NCBI RefSeq assembly: GCF_012843905.1
Contig: NZ_JABAGC010000001.1
Span: 1-64,000 of the forward strand
DNA from: Clostridium sp. SM-530-WT-3G
GTDB taxonomy: Bacteria > Bacillota > Clostridia > Clostridiales > Clostridiaceae
Direction of reading: 5' to 3'
Length of the DNA stretch: 64,000 nt
Shown: one piece after another, positions 18,454 through 28,185 of the stretch
How the letters are laid out: every line of letters begins with the position of its first letter
Numbering within the stretch: the first letter of the stretch is position 1
Notes under the pieces: generated by a model
What the model was told of the DNA's origin: nothing
The model's database searches: none
The model's input: the letters and a program-made list of their open reading frames with translations, nothing else
Position numbers and translations under genes: made by a program

Positions 18454-19668
18454 TTAGCTAATCATTTCTTTAACTTTATTAAATGCATAATCGATAGCGC
18501 CTTCAAGATTAGCATTATTTTTACCTGCACCTTGAGCCATAAATGGACTTCCACCACCTTTTCCATCTATAAGAGAAATTGAATCCTTTAATACATCATT
18601 AACTTTAATGTCCTTGCTTCCTTTTGTACATGCAAATATGAAGTTAGCCTTATCACCAGACTTAACTGCAAAAAGTGCAACTGTATTTGGAGTTTCTACT
18701 AATTTAGGTGTTAAATTGCTTACGTACTTTACGTTTTCACCATCAAATATATTCTTAATAATTTTGTATTCTCCAACAGTTTCAGCATTGTTTACAAGTT
18801 CTTTTACTTGATATTCAGCTAATGCTATATTTAAGCTCTTATTTGTTTCATGTGCTTCTTTAAGGCTTGCATTAAGATTTTTTATTCCATTTATAGCTTC
18901 ATTTTCATTACAGCTTAGGTAGTTACATATAGAAGTTTGGAATTGATCAGTTTTTAATGAATCTTCAACAGCACGAGCACCTGCTAAAAATTCTATTCTT
19001 GTACCTTCCTTATGTTTGTAATACTTTTTAATTTTAATAAGTCTTAGGTCTAAAGTAGATGTAGGGTGAAGACCGCAGCATGCATTAATATCAAATATAT
19101 CTTCATCATCACCTATTTGAACAATTCTTATTTCTTCATTAGTTTTAGGAAGAGCTCTTCTTGTTTTTAACTTCTTAAGTTCTGCTTTAGTTGGTACATA
19201 AGATTTCACCGGAAGAGCATCACCTATAACTTTATTAGCCAGTCTTTCTGCTTCTCTTACTTGTTCTTCAGTAAGATTTCCTAAAATATCTACAGTGCTT
19301 ATATCTGCTCCTAAATGAATAGCAAAAGTATTTGCATTGAATAAATCAAAGAAACATCCAGATAATACATGTTGGCCTAAATGTTGGCACATTCCATCAT
19401 TTCTCCAATCTTTATCAATACTGCATTTAACATTATGTATTTTCATAGGCTTCTTTTCAACTATGTGATATATAGCTCCATGTTCTTCAATTACTTCTAT
19501 AACCTTTGAATCACCAATCATACCTATATCACAGTGTTGACCACCACCACCTGGGAAAAATGCAGTTTTATCTAAAGTAACACGGAATTTACCATCACAT
19601 TCCTGTACATCAGTTATTTCCGCAGTAAAATTTCTTAAATATGGATTTTTATAATATAATATTTCCAT
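18454..19668 (-). CDS. alaX: Alanyl-tRNA editing protein AlaX (long form)
   Basis: About 404 residues. It has the editing-domain fold of AlaRS: TAFFPGGGGQHCDIG, the zinc motif HLGQH (QHLGQHVLSG) and the later CCGLH (NACCGLHPTSTLDL). A C-terminal DHHA1-like region follows (SGDKANFIFACTKG...LIDGKGGGSPFMAQGAGKN). It hydrolyses Ser-tRNA(Ala) or Gly-tRNA(Ala) in trans, preventing mistranslation. The start is placed at ATG 19668: an upstream ATG at 19683 overlaps the GGAGG ribosome site that serves 19668, so the 409-residue version is unlikely. Confidence 0.93.
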   Translation of the reverse strand: MEILYYKNPYLRNFTAEITDVQECDGKFRVTLDKTAFFPGGGGQHCDIGMIGDSKVIEVIEEHGAIYHIVEKKPMKIHNVKCSIDKDWRNDGMCQHLGQHVLSGCFFDLFNANTFAIHLGADISTVDILGNLTEEQVREAERLANKVIGDALPVKSYVPTKAELKKLKTRRALPKTNEEIRIVQIGDDEDIFDINACCGLHPTSTLDLRLIKIKKYYKHKEGTRIEFLAGARAVEDSLKTDQFQTSICNYLSCNENEAINGIKNLNASLKEAHETNKSLNIALAEYQVKELVNNAETVGEYKIIKNIFDGENVKYVSNLTPKLVETPNTVALFAVKSGDKANFIFACTKGSKDIKVNDVLKDSISLIDGKGGGSPFMAQGAGKNNANLEGAIDYAFNKVKEMIS

Positions 19669-19888
19669 TGATAAAGCCTCCATCTGTATTTAAAGTTTTT
19701 CTATAATATGATTATAACAGATTTAACTAAAATTGATTAAGAAGGATACATTTACTTAAAATTATTAAGTAAATTAACAAAAATTATACAAAAATAATAA
19801 ATAAATTTAATATAATCATAAATTGAGGATATATTCATAGTTTTTAGTTAAGAGATAATAATTAATTTAAAACAGGAGGAAATTAACT

Positions 19889-20494
19889 ATGAAATATGTA
19901 AGAAGGTTTATTTCTGTTATTATGAGTATGTTATGTATATATTTTATGATTGGATGTGGGAGCCAGCCTGCAAAAGCACCGTCAGTAGTTGTAAGTGAGG
20001 AAATTGATAATATTAAAAATGGAAACAGAGATTTATATAAGAATATGTTCTGGCATGGAATGATTAATATTAATTCTGATAGAAGTGTAAAAGATATATT
20101 TCAAAATTCAAGTAGAAAAATTGATAAGGCATTAGGAGATATTACGTATACTATTAATTCAGAAAATATATCTGGTGATGAAGCAATAGTAAATGTGACA
20201 GTAACAGGACCAGAATTAGATAATGTATGGGGACAGCTTGTAAAATGCGTAAAAAATGATCTATCATCTGGAGTAATAGATATAATGAATCTAAACATTG
20301 AAACAATAGGAGAGCGATACGATAACATTATTTCTAATCTTTTAGATAATAATATGAAGACTTCTACAAGAACTATGGACATAAAATTGAAAAAAGAGGA
20401 TGGACAGTGGAAGATAAGTAATACAGATAATATAATCAAGCTTACTATTAATATTCATCCTGATAATGTGAAACATGTATTAAATAATATATAA
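19889..20494 (+). CDS. Lipoprotein, DUF4878/DUF5105-like (paralogue 1 of 3)
   Basis: A 201-residue protein. The signal peptide ends in a lipobox, FMIGC (Cys about 23). The mature part follows a pattern shared with the genes at 20603 and 24380: P..VV...D.IK.GN...; a central ITYTINSENISGDEAIVNVTVTGPEL; and a C-terminal TRTMDIKLKKEDGQWKIS. This is the NTF2-like fold of DUF4878/DUF5105 lipoproteins, of unknown function, probably on the outer membrane face. It has a strong AGGAGG site and 108 bases to the next paralogue, so the two may form one unit. Divergence from its neighbours implies an old duplication. Confidence 0.8.
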   Translation: MKYVRRFISVIMSMLCIYFMIGCGSQPAKAPSVVVSEEIDNIKNGNRDLYKNMFWHGMININSDRSVKDIFQNSSRKIDKALGDITYTINSENISGDEAIVNVTVTGPELDNVWGQLVKCVKNDLSSGVIDIMNLNIETIGERYDNIISNLLDNNMKTSTRTMDIKLKKEDGQWKISNTDNIIKLTINIHPDNVKHVLNNI

Positions 20495-20602
20495 ATTAAT
20501 TTAATGATGAGCATATTACAATGATAATAAAATATATATACTATTAGCAAAGTTAGTGAAGTCTTATATTCAAAAAAATACTGCAAAGCAGGAGGAAAGA
20601 AT

Positions 20603-21241
20603 ATGAAGGTAATAAAGAAAATAATATGTATATCATTAGGATTTATGCTGCTATCAGGAATAAGTGGGTGTGGATTTGATAAGGCTAAAGAGAGAACACC
20701 TACAGAAGTAGTAAGTCAATCTTTAGATTCTATAAAATCTGGAGATAGTGAAAAAATACAAGATATGCTTAGTGAGAATTTGCCTATAAATATTAAAGGA
20801 AATTCAGGACTTAAAGAACTTTTACCAAAATCAAGTGAAAAGATGAAAGATTCACTTAAGAAAATAACTTATAATATTAATAGTGAAAATATTAATGGTG
20901 ATAAAGCAGTTGTTAATGTAACTGTGAATGGACCAGATTTAAAAGAACTATTTGATACACTAATCTCTGATGTAGTAAAGGATATTAAATCAGGAGAATT
21001 AAGAATAACTAAGGTTGATATAGATAAAATAAGTAAAAAGTATGATAATAAATTTTCTGAACTTGCAAAAAACATACAGACAACAGAAAGAACAGGGGAT
21101 ATTGAATTAGAAAAGAAAAACGGAAAGTGGGTTGCAGATACAGATGATTTATGCGAATTATCAGTAAATATTGATTCTGATGATTATGATAATAAATATG
21201 AAATATCTGAAAATGATATTTATAAGCTCTTGGGTAAATAA
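20603..21241 (+). CDS. Lipoprotein, DUF4878/DUF5105-like (paralogue 2 of 3)
   Basis: A 212-residue protein. Lipobox ISGC (Cys about 23), then RTPTEVVSQSLDSIKSGDSEKIQDML, ITYNINSENINGDKAVVNVTVNGPDL and RTGDIELEKKNGKWVAD: the same three blocks as its neighbours. Helical insertion KELFDTLISDVVKDIKSGEL separates the beta-rich halves. Secreted NTF2-like domains often bind small ligands, but nothing here shows which. It has an AGGAGGA site ten bases before the ATG. A bidirectional terminator follows directly, closing the possible two-gene unit. Confidence 0.82.
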   Translation: MKVIKKIICISLGFMLLSGISGCGFDKAKERTPTEVVSQSLDSIKSGDSEKIQDMLSENLPINIKGNSGLKELLPKSSEKMKDSLKKITYNINSENINGDKAVVNVTVNGPDLKELFDTLISDVVKDIKSGELRITKVDIDKISKKYDNKFSELAKNIQTTERTGDIELEKKNGKWVADTDDLCELSVNIDSDDYDNKYEISENDIYKLLGK

Positions 21242-21250
21242 TTTAGTAAA

Positions 21251-21284
21251 AAGATAATCTCTGGATGTTTCCAGAGACTATCTT
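21251..21284. terminator. Bidirectional terminator between lipoprotein and fusB-like gene
   Basis: AAGATAATCTCTGG pairs with CCAGAGACTATCTT (13 of 14). It overlaps the last codons of the convergent minus-strand gene. Confidence 0.85.
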
Positions 21285-21937
21285 ATATCATTGACTTCTT
21301 TGAGAAGTTTTTCAAGCTTATCTAAAGATGTTATTGATTCATTACATTTTTCATTGTTTAAACAAATATGAAACCCAATAGATTTATAATTACCATATTT
21401 GGCAGATCCGGTTTTACAAGTTGAAGAAACAAAGGTAACTTCACTTTCGTCACCTATATTATTGCAAAGTGAACAAATATTAACGCTTTTATTTTTATGG
21501 AAATCAAGCCTGCATGTCATACCAATTAATTTATCTTTTAAATTATAAGCTATATACATTTTATTAATAGATTCGTCAATCCAGCTTAAATAAACTTTTT
21601 TTGAATTTAGTACTTCTTCAGAAGGAATTTTAAGCTTCTTTTCTTTTTTGAATAGCTTTCTTATTTGAGATTCAGTAATTTTATCCATTCCATATACATA
21701 TTCGTCTAAGCTTTTTATATATGGATCAATCTGTAATGTATCAGTAATATTATCTATAGATAGCAGGTACTTTTGTTCTTGTGATAAGTCTTTAAATAAG
21801 TTATATATTTTGCTTTGTATATATAACTTATTAGCTTCTACTATATTCTTATCTGCACATCCCCTCAGAGTACTATTAAAGTCTAATAAACATCTTTTTA
21901 TATAATTAAAATCTTGCTTTTTTATAAATGCATCCAT
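21278..21937 (-). CDS. FusB/FusC family EF-G-binding protein
   Basis: A 219-residue protein. An N-terminal helical EF-G binding region (to about 85) is followed by a C-terminal treble-clef zinc domain with four cysteines: ICSLCNN, SSTCKTGSAKYGNYKSIGFHICLN and NEKCNE. The FusB family (PF07299) binds elongation factor G and rescues ribosomes stalled by fusidic acid. Chromosomal clostridial copies are common and their native role is less clear. The ATG at 21937 has an AAAGGAG-type site. Its stop lies inside the shared terminator hairpin. Confidence 0.88.
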   Translation of the reverse strand: MDAFIKKQDFNYIKRCLLDFNSTLRGCADKNIVEANKLYIQSKIYNLFKDLSQEQKYLLSIDNITDTLQIDPYIKSLDEYVYGMDKITESQIRKLFKKEKKLKIPSEEVLNSKKVYLSWIDESINKMYIAYNLKDKLIGMTCRLDFHKNKSVNICSLCNNIGDESEVTFVSSTCKTGSAKYGNYKSIGFHICLNNEKCNESITSLDKLEKLLKEVNDIR

Positions 21938-22083
21938 ATATTCTATGCTCCTTTCTGATTAGTTTCACATTATGCTGTAAAAAATTCAAATTATAAGAAT
22001 TAAATCTGCATTTTCTCTGTAAAACTATATATAAAGAATAGCATAGTTGAAAATATAGAAACAATCTATTAAATAGTTCTGTA

Positions 22084-22365
22084 CTATTTATGAGCATAGC
22101 TTTTTTCCATGGCTATTATTCTTCTGATGCTTTTTTCAGAAAGATAGTATTCTGTAGCTAATTCAGATACAGATATGCCTTTTAAATACTTTTTATATAT
22201 TTCTAAATTCCTAGATTTTAATTCGTGTTTTATTCCACTATTTTCTCCCCATGATTTATGAGAGTTTTCTTTTTTTGGGATATAAATATATTTACCATCT
22301 ATATATCTTTGAATTATTTTTAATATTTCTCCAGGCAGCACATCTTGAGCTTTTACATACTTCAT
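22084..22365 (-). CDS. CD3324 family protein (helix-turn-helix)
   Basis: A 93-residue protein. The pattern MKYVKAQDVLPGEILKIIQRYIDGKYIYIPKKE...KSWGENSG, then LKGISVSELATEYYLSEKSIRRII, is typical of CD3324-family proteins, which carry a Mor-like C-terminal helix-turn-helix (about 65-88). They are probably small DNA-binding regulators with unknown targets. AAGGAG precedes the ATG at 22365. A structured 200-base leader with a small open frame lies directly upstream. Confidence 0.83.
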   Translation of the reverse strand: MKYVKAQDVLPGEILKIIQRYIDGKYIYIPKKENSHKSWGENSGIKHELKSRNLEIYKKYLKGISVSELATEYYLSEKSIRRIIAMEKSYAHK

Positions 22366-22475
22366 TTCTTTACTCCTTGATAACTTTTATAGTAATAAGG
22401 CAAAGAATACAAAAGCTATGTATGTGTTGCAAAGCCTAAGTCATATTAGAATTTCAGCTAATATTATATTATTAG

Positions 22476-22520
22476 GCTCCTAACAAAGCATAGCTGCTTG
22501 TTGTAGTCTTTGCAAGGAGC
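22476..22520 (-). promoter_or_regulatory. 13-bp hairpin in the leader of the CD3324 gene
   Basis: On the minus strand GCTCCTTGCAAAG pairs with CTTTGTTAGGAGC (one T-T mismatch, one G-T pair) around a 19-base loop. The hairpin contains the 3' half of the small frame at 22480-22557. A second, weaker hairpin (AATATTAG...CTAATAT) follows near 22445-22470. Confidence 0.55.
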
Positions 22521-22557
22521 ATAGAGATAAGTAGCTGAAAGACTTTTTTCCTTTCAT
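22480..22557 (-). CDS. Putative 25-residue leader peptide
   Basis: ATG 22557 follows a near-perfect AGGAGGTGATTT ribosome site (22561-22572) and encodes MKGKKSFSYLSLCSLQRLQQ plus five residues before TAG. Its 3' part overlaps the 13-bp hairpin and the frame ends 115 bases before the CD3324 gene. A strong site for so short a frame suggests a translated leader, possibly attenuating. It could also be a chance purine run. Confidence 0.4.
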   Translation of the reverse strand: MKGKKSFSYLSLCSLQRLQQAAMLC

Positions 22558-22674
22558 AAGAAATCACCTCCTGAAATTATAAACAACTTTATAATAACAT
22601 AACCAATTATATTAAAGAAGAAAAATTTTAGTGGAAAATGGATCGTAAATAGTGAAATGATAAAAAATATAGGA

Positions 22675-22706
22675 AAAAGCAAGTTCTGTTTAAATGAACT
22701 TGCTTT
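22675..22706 (-). terminator. Terminator of tRNA-fMet
   Basis: AAAAGCAAGTTC pairs with GAACTTGCTTTT (12 bp) just 3' of the tRNA on the minus strand, followed by a T run. Confidence 0.88.
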
Positions 22707-22708
22707 TG

Positions 22709-22784
<76 letters not shown>

Positions 22785-23072
22785 ATATTAAATTTACATT
22801 ATATATTATATTTTTGTACCATCTATCTATTAATTATAATATGATAAAGCTTAATAAATATTACATTTAATTATAGAATTTTATAAAAAAAATATATATT
22901 CTTAAAAATAAACATTCTTTTATATATTTATATATAAAAATATATATATTTGCTTATAGAATGCTATATTTAGTTACATTGCCACTTTTAGTAAAGATAA
23001 TTTATAATCATAAGAGAAAATATAATAATATGATTTGAGTTAATATTATAAAAAACTTGGAAGGATGTCATT

Positions 23073-24155
23073 ATGGGAATTTTTAAGAACTTATCAGATA
23101 TATTTAGTAATAAAAAATTATCTTTTGATAAACCGGAGTTTATTAAAGAATTTAATAGTGAAAATGCACAAATGCAACATCTCGAAGTGCTTTTAGAAAG
23201 AGCTACTGATGAAGAAACAAAAAAGCAGATAGAGAATGATATAAAGATTTTTAGATATGGGATGATTGGTGAAGAAAAGGTAGCGTATGAACTTAAGAAT
23301 GCTCATATGCCAATATTAATCTTACATGATTTATATTTAACTTATAATGGTCTTAATGCACAGATTGACTATGTAGTTATAGATCAGAGCTTCATACTTG
23401 TAATAGAATGCAAGAATATGGTTGGAGACATAGAGATTAAAAGTACTGGAGAATTTATAAGACACTTTAAAAATAGTAGTGGTAAGTATTATAGAAAAGA
23501 AGGAATATACAGTCCAATATCTCAAAATGAAAAACATGTTGAGCTTATAAAAGACATACTAAAAAATGAAGAAATATTAGATAAGAAGAATATAGATTGT
23601 ATCAAACATAAAATTGTAATAGCTAATGAAAAGACAATTCTAAATGATGAGTATGCAACGAAGGAAGTTAAAGAACAGATTATAAAATGTGATATGCTTA
23701 TAGATACAATAAAAAATCTTCATGAAGAGGGTAAGGAAACAGTGTGCTTCTCAGAAAAAACTATGAGAAGTATTGCTGATGCGATGTTAAAATACGATAG
23801 TGAACATATAGTTGATTATAGCAAGAAGTATAAGTTAGACGATAAAAACAATGAAGAGGCTAAAACAGAAGTATTAGAAAATCAAAATTCAAAAGAAGAA
23901 GTAACCTCAACTGTTATGAAAAATGAACAGGATATAGAAAAAGATCCATTGTATATAAAGCTAAAGCAGTATAGATGGGATAAGAGCAGAGAAGAAGGAA
24001 ATGAAGTAAATTTCTTATATAGTAATCTTGTTCTTGAAGAATTAGTTAAATCAAAACCTAGTAATATGGAAGAACTTATTAAGATAAAAGGTTTTGGAAA
24101 AGCTAAATGTGAAAAGTATGGGGAAGATATTATCAGGATAATTAAAGAGAAATAA
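23073..24155 (+). CDS. NERD nuclease-related protein with HRDC domain
   Basis: A 360-residue protein. NERD domain about 60-190, with the restriction-like core QIDYVVID...FILVIECKNM (Asp, then Glu-x-Lys) and a later QNEKHV. A charged linker (about 235-290) is followed by a C-terminal HRDC domain: DPLYIKLKQYRWDKSREEGN...SKPSNMEELIKIKGFGKAKCEKYGEDI. NERD plus HRDC suggests nucleic-acid processing. It is the intact member of a duplicated pair; the copy near 27630-28185 has lost its NERD domain. GGAAGGA ribosome site, eight bases before ATG. Confidence 0.9.
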   Translation: MGIFKNLSDIFSNKKLSFDKPEFIKEFNSENAQMQHLEVLLERATDEETKKQIENDIKIFRYGMIGEEKVAYELKNAHMPILILHDLYLTYNGLNAQIDYVVIDQSFILVIECKNMVGDIEIKSTGEFIRHFKNSSGKYYRKEGIYSPISQNEKHVELIKDILKNEEILDKKNIDCIKHKIVIANEKTILNDEYATKEVKEQIIKCDMLIDTIKNLHEEGKETVCFSEKTMRSIADAMLKYDSEHIVDYSKKYKLDDKNNEEAKTEVLENQNSKEEVTSTVMKNEQDIEKDPLYIKLKQYRWDKSREEGNEVNFLYSNLVLEELVKSKPSNMEELIKIKGFGKAKCEKYGEDIIRIIKEK

Positions 24156-24200
24156 ATAAGTAGATTGATTTTAACTTGTGCATATTCTAATTAATATCTA

Positions 24201-24284
24201 AGCAGATTTACTAATGTAAGTGATTCGGTTAAACAGCAGCATATAAATTATGTAAATAATACTAGAGGTAGATATACTTGTTAA
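24201..24284 (+). pseudogene. 3' remnant of a second NERD gene (copy of the end of the gene at 28375)
   Basis: The 27 codons SRFTNVSDSVKQQHINYVNN...RYTC match the last residues of the NERD protein ending at 29076 (NRFTNVSDSVKNQHINYVNN...RYTG). The DNA identity continues past the stop (AAAATATATCTTTATAAATGTCATAAATT). A segment upstream (about 24171-24197) matches 28283-28309. The body of the gene was deleted. Confidence 0.88.
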
Positions 24285-24379
24285 AATATATCTTTATAAA
24301 TGTCATAAATTGAAGAGGTATTTTCTTATTATTTCTTAATATATATAAATATAAGTAAAGTAAAAAGGGAGAAATAATA

Positions 24380-24967
24380 ATGAAATGCTTTAAAAAATTA
24401 TTATCAATCTTTGTAACTTGTATATTAGCTATAGCAATAACTGGGTGCGGGACTAAAAATCCTACAGAAGTAGTAATGGAAAAGCTTGACTCACTAAAAG
24501 CAGATGATAGCTCAGAGTTTTCACAAGTATTTAATGGTACACTTTCAAGTGATGACAAAAATAAAGATTCAAAGGATAGCTTCAGTGAATCTACCAAAAA
24601 GATGGAAGAATCAATAAAGAGTATTACTTATATAATTAATTCAGAAACCATTGATGGTGATAAAGCAAAAGTTAATGTAACAGTAAATGGACCAGATATG
24701 GCTGAAGCACTTAATCAATTTATTGATAAAGCCTTTTCAGAAGCATTTTCACAGGCGTTTTCAGGACAGACTTTAAGCGAAGAAGAATCCAATGCTAAGT
24801 ATGACAAGATGTTTGTTGAAATATTAAATGGAATGAAGAATACAGATAGAACTATGGATATAGAATTAGTAAAAGAAAATGGTGAATGGACTATTAAGGA
24901 TGAAAATGATTTGGTAAAATTAATTCTTAATATAAATCCAGATGCAGTAGAGCAGATAGTAAAATAG
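24380..24967 (+). CDS. Lipoprotein, DUF4878/DUF5105-like (paralogue 3 of 3)
   Basis: A 195-residue protein. Lipobox ITGC (Cys about 23), then NPTEVVMEKLDSLKADDSSEF, ITYIINSETIDGDKAKVNVTVNGPDM and RTMDIELVKENGEWTIKDENDLVKLILNINPDAVEQ. It is closer to the 20603 copy in its central block, with a helical insert AFSEAFSQAFSGQTLSEEES. It stands apart from the other two, inside the duplicated NERD region, and has GGGAGAA before the ATG and its own terminator. Confidence 0.82.
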   Translation: MKCFKKLLSIFVTCILAIAITGCGTKNPTEVVMEKLDSLKADDSSEFSQVFNGTLSSDDKNKDSKDSFSESTKKMEESIKSITYIINSETIDGDKAKVNVTVNGPDMAEALNQFIDKAFSEAFSQAFSGQTLSEEESNAKYDKMFVEILNGMKNTDRTMDIELVKENGEWTIKDENDLVKLILNINPDAVEQIVK

Positions 24968-24982
24968 ATATAATGTGAATGG

Positions 24983-25016
24983 AGCTCCTTGTCTTTTTGA
25001 TGAGGAGCTTATGTTT
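24983..25016 (+). terminator. Terminator after lipoprotein 3
   Basis: AGCTCCT pairs with AGGAGCT over a 13-base loop, followed by TATGTTTTG. The sequence from here to 25305 shows no gene. Confidence 0.65.
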
Positions 25017-25305
25017 TGTAGTAGGTTAATTAAGGAGATATTTGATATTTAAAATAAAAAATATAAAAATTTAATATAGTATAAATATGTAAAAGTAACT
25101 TGTAAGAATAAGAAATAAGTAAATTGTAGGTTATAGCAAGATGGAGTATGTTTTGATAATATACTTGACTTGTGCATTAATTTAAGAAAATTTACCATTG
25201 GATTATAATTGATATTTTACCAGTATAATTTTTCATAAAAAAGTAGCATATAAACTTCAAACATGCTAGATTTATGCTGACAACCTAAAATCTAAGGAGA
25301 TTTAT

Positions 25306-25547
25306 ATGCTGACAACTATATTAAACCAAAATGAATTTATTAGCAACTATATTTTAGAGTTAAATCTGCCATATTCTTCTGCGATAAAGAATCATATGGT
25401 AAATTATATAAATTTGAAAATATTGGAGATGTAATATTACACTTCCGAAACAACTATTTGGTAAAAATAGTTGCATTTGCACATGAATGTGCAGATAACG
25501 GGATAAGTTTAAAGTCCACTATTTCCAAATTAGGACTAGTATCTTAA
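25306..25547 (+). mobile_element. Remnant of a DDE transposase
   Basis: The start MLTTILNQNEFISNYILELN...SSAIKNHMVNYIN resembles the N-terminus of clostridial DDE_5/IS701-like transposases. After stops and a large deletion the end reads KIVAFAHECADNGISLKSTI...LGLVS, the usual C-terminus of the same family. Only about 240 bases of a normal 1.2-1.4 kb gene remain. Family naming is from memory. The stretch 25548-25808 holds nothing else recognisable. Confidence 0.55.
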
Positions 25548-25808
25548 ATTTTTCCTATTTACTGCACAAGTCTAGTAATATAAGTTATTTTGTTAGTATA
25601 GAAAATTATAAAGATTGGATAATGGACTGTTTTTGATATATTGGTATAAGTGATTAATACTGGTTATAATAATATGTAATATAGAATGATATTTTGAAAC
25701 AAAGTAAAAGATACTTTTATTATGAATTTAGCATTTGTATACTTTATTATCATTAAGAATACATTTTGATTATATTTTAATAAAATATAAATGAATGTGA
25801 GGTAAAAA

Positions 25809-27485
25809 ATGAATTTATATAATTTTGAAAAACAAATAGATAAGAAAATATTAGACAGAGGATATGATTATTATTTAGAAGAAAATATAATTGACTGTAC
25901 ATTTGAAGAGCCAGATACTTATAGATTTGATGTAGAAGGTTCTGAAGATTATGAAGTAGTGGTTCAATTAGATGAAAACAATGAAATTGTAACGTCTTAT
26001 TGTGATTGCCCATATGATTTTGGTCCAGTATGTAAACATGAAGTAGCTTCTTACTACTATTTAAGAGAAGAAACTGATATTATGCAGCATAAGAAATCTA
26101 ATAGATCGAATAAGAAGAAACATAATTTTGAACAGGTTATTGAAAATTTATCTAAAGATGAGTTAATAAGTATCATTAAAGAATTGACATATAATAATAA
26201 AGCAATAAAAGAAAGAATATTATTTAAATATGCACCTGTAGAAGATGGTGATGAACTTAAACAGTGTGAAAAACTTGTAAAAACAATCATAAAGAAACAT
26301 AGTGGAAGAGATGGATATATTGATTATTATCATGCAGATGATTTTGCAGAAGAAATATCCTGTGTATTGGATAAAATAAATGATATCTATCCAAATAATT
26401 TACTTTTAGGATTAGAAATAGCAGAATATTTAATACTGGAATTAATAGAAGTAGAAGAAAATTGTGATGATTCAGATGGGCTTATATATGATGTAGTGGA
26501 TAATGCAATAAATATAATTGAAGATATAGCTGAAATGGCATCAACTGAAAGTGTAGAAGTACAAGATAAGGTATTTAACAAATTAATTAGTCTAAGTAAA
26601 AATAATAAAATTAATGAAATTTAATACCATACATATGACATATTAAATTCATGTCTTTATTTCTGCGACAATGCAAATTTAAGAAATATATTAAGAAGTG
26701 AAATTGAAGAAAATATAAAAAAAGAAAGTAAATCAGAATATGGGAAGTATAAAATTGAACAATTAGAAAAAGTATTATTTGAAATCTTAAAGGAATATGG
26801 AACTAAAGAAGAGTTTGAAAATTGTATTAGGGATAATATTAAGTTTACATCATTTAGAGAACAAGTAATTGAGTATTATATTTCAGAAGGTGACTACAAT
26901 AAGGCTTTAAGAATTGTAATTGATGGCGAAGCTAAGGATATGGACAATAGAATCTTGTTGCAAAAGTGGAAAGAATACAGATATGACATATATAAAAAAT
27001 TAAATAATACTGTGGAGCAAGAAAAACTAGGAAGAGAACTTCTTTTAAAAGGGAATTTCAAATATTACGAAGATTTAAAAGAATTAAATAAAGATAATTT
27101 TGAAATGTTTTATAAAGAAATAATAAAAACTCTTAAATCAAGTAGATATGTATCTTTATCAAATGCATATATAAATATAATTCTTAAAGAGGATGATAAA
27201 AAAGAAATACTTGAATTTATAAAGAAAAACCATGATTATATAGAAAGTTATATAGACAGGGTAGCTATTGATTTTAGAGAAGAAGCCTTAAACTTATATA
27301 AAAATTACATAGTTGACAGATCTGAACTTGCCAATAATAGAAACATGTATAAAAATATATGTGATTCTATAAAAAGATATGAAAAACTATTTGGTAGAGA
27401 AAATAGTTTGGATATAATTAATGAGTTTATGAGTAGGTATCATAGAAGACCTGCATTTATTGATGAGTTAAATAAGGTGAAATAA
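25809..27485 (+). pseudogene. SWIM zinc finger protein split by one in-frame TAA
   Basis: Residues 1-271 begin with a SWIM motif (CDCPYDFGPVCKHEVASYYY, CxCx6CxH). A TAA at 26622-26624 interrupts the frame, which then continues open and unshifted for another 286 codons (YDILNSCLYFCDNANLRNILRSE...RYHRRPAFIDELNKVK). The full 559-codon length is normal for bacterial SWIM proteins with a helical-repeat body. SWIM domains bind zinc and DNA or protein. No ribosome site serves a restart at the ATG 26940. It is probably a recent nonsense mutation or a sequence error; the N-terminal half could still be made. Confidence 0.85.
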
Positions 27486-27582
27486 TGAAGAAAATTTTAC
27501 ATATACATGTAATAAATGATAATATAGAAAGTGTACACTAATACACTTGAAATGAGTATAGGGATTTAAACATATATTCTGT

Positions 27583-27618
27583 ACACCTACTTTGCTATGT
27601 TTATTGTAAGGTAGGTGT
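27583..27618 (+). terminator. Hairpin after SWIM gene
   Basis: ACACCTACTTT pairs with AAGGTAGGTGT (one G-T) across a 14-base loop. The T run afterwards is weak, so termination is uncertain. Confidence 0.45.
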
Positions 27619-27629
27619 TCTAGAAAATA

Positions 27630-28185
27630 ATGAACTTTTTTATCAAACATATCAAACATATTTGGTAATAAAAAAATATCTTTTGCTCAACCAGAATTTA
27701 TTAAAGAATATGTAAAAGAAAATGCACAAATGCAGCATCTAGAATCACTTTTAGAGAGAGCAGCAGATGAAGAAACTATGAGAAATATTGCTTCTATCTT
27801 ATTGAAATATAATAGTGAACATATAGTTGATTACAGTAAAAGATATAATTTAACTGACAAAAAGGATGAAAGTACTGATGTGTCAAAAGTAACGACAGAA
27901 GTACAGGAAGCTAAGGAACAAGTAGCATCAACTGTTATGGAAGAGGTACAAGAAGCAAAAAATATAGAAAATGACCCATTATACATAAGACTTAAGCAGT
28001 ATAGATGGGATAAGAGTAGAGAAGAAGGAAATAAGCCATATTTCTTATATAGTAATCTTGTTCTTGAAGAATTAGTGAAATCAAAACCTAGTAATATAGA
28101 AGAACTTATGAAAATAAAAGGCTTTGGAAAAGTTAAATGTGAAAAGTATGGACAAGATATTATTAGTATAATTAAAGAAGATTAA
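27630..28185 (+). pseudogene. NERD-HRDC paralogue lacking the NERD domain
   Basis: ATG 27630 gives MNF and then a six-T run; with one T fewer the frame reads LSNISNIFGNKKISFAQPEF, matching the start of the 23073 protein. After ENAQMQHLESLLERAADEET the sequence jumps straight to MRNIASILLKYNSEHIVDYS, the equivalent of residues ~231 onward in the intact copy. The whole ~160-residue NERD domain was removed in frame. The HRDC end (DPLYIRLKQYRWDKSREEGN; IKGFGKVKCEKYGQDI) is well conserved. As it stands it could encode a 151-residue HRDC-only protein from the ATG at 27730. Confidence 0.85.
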
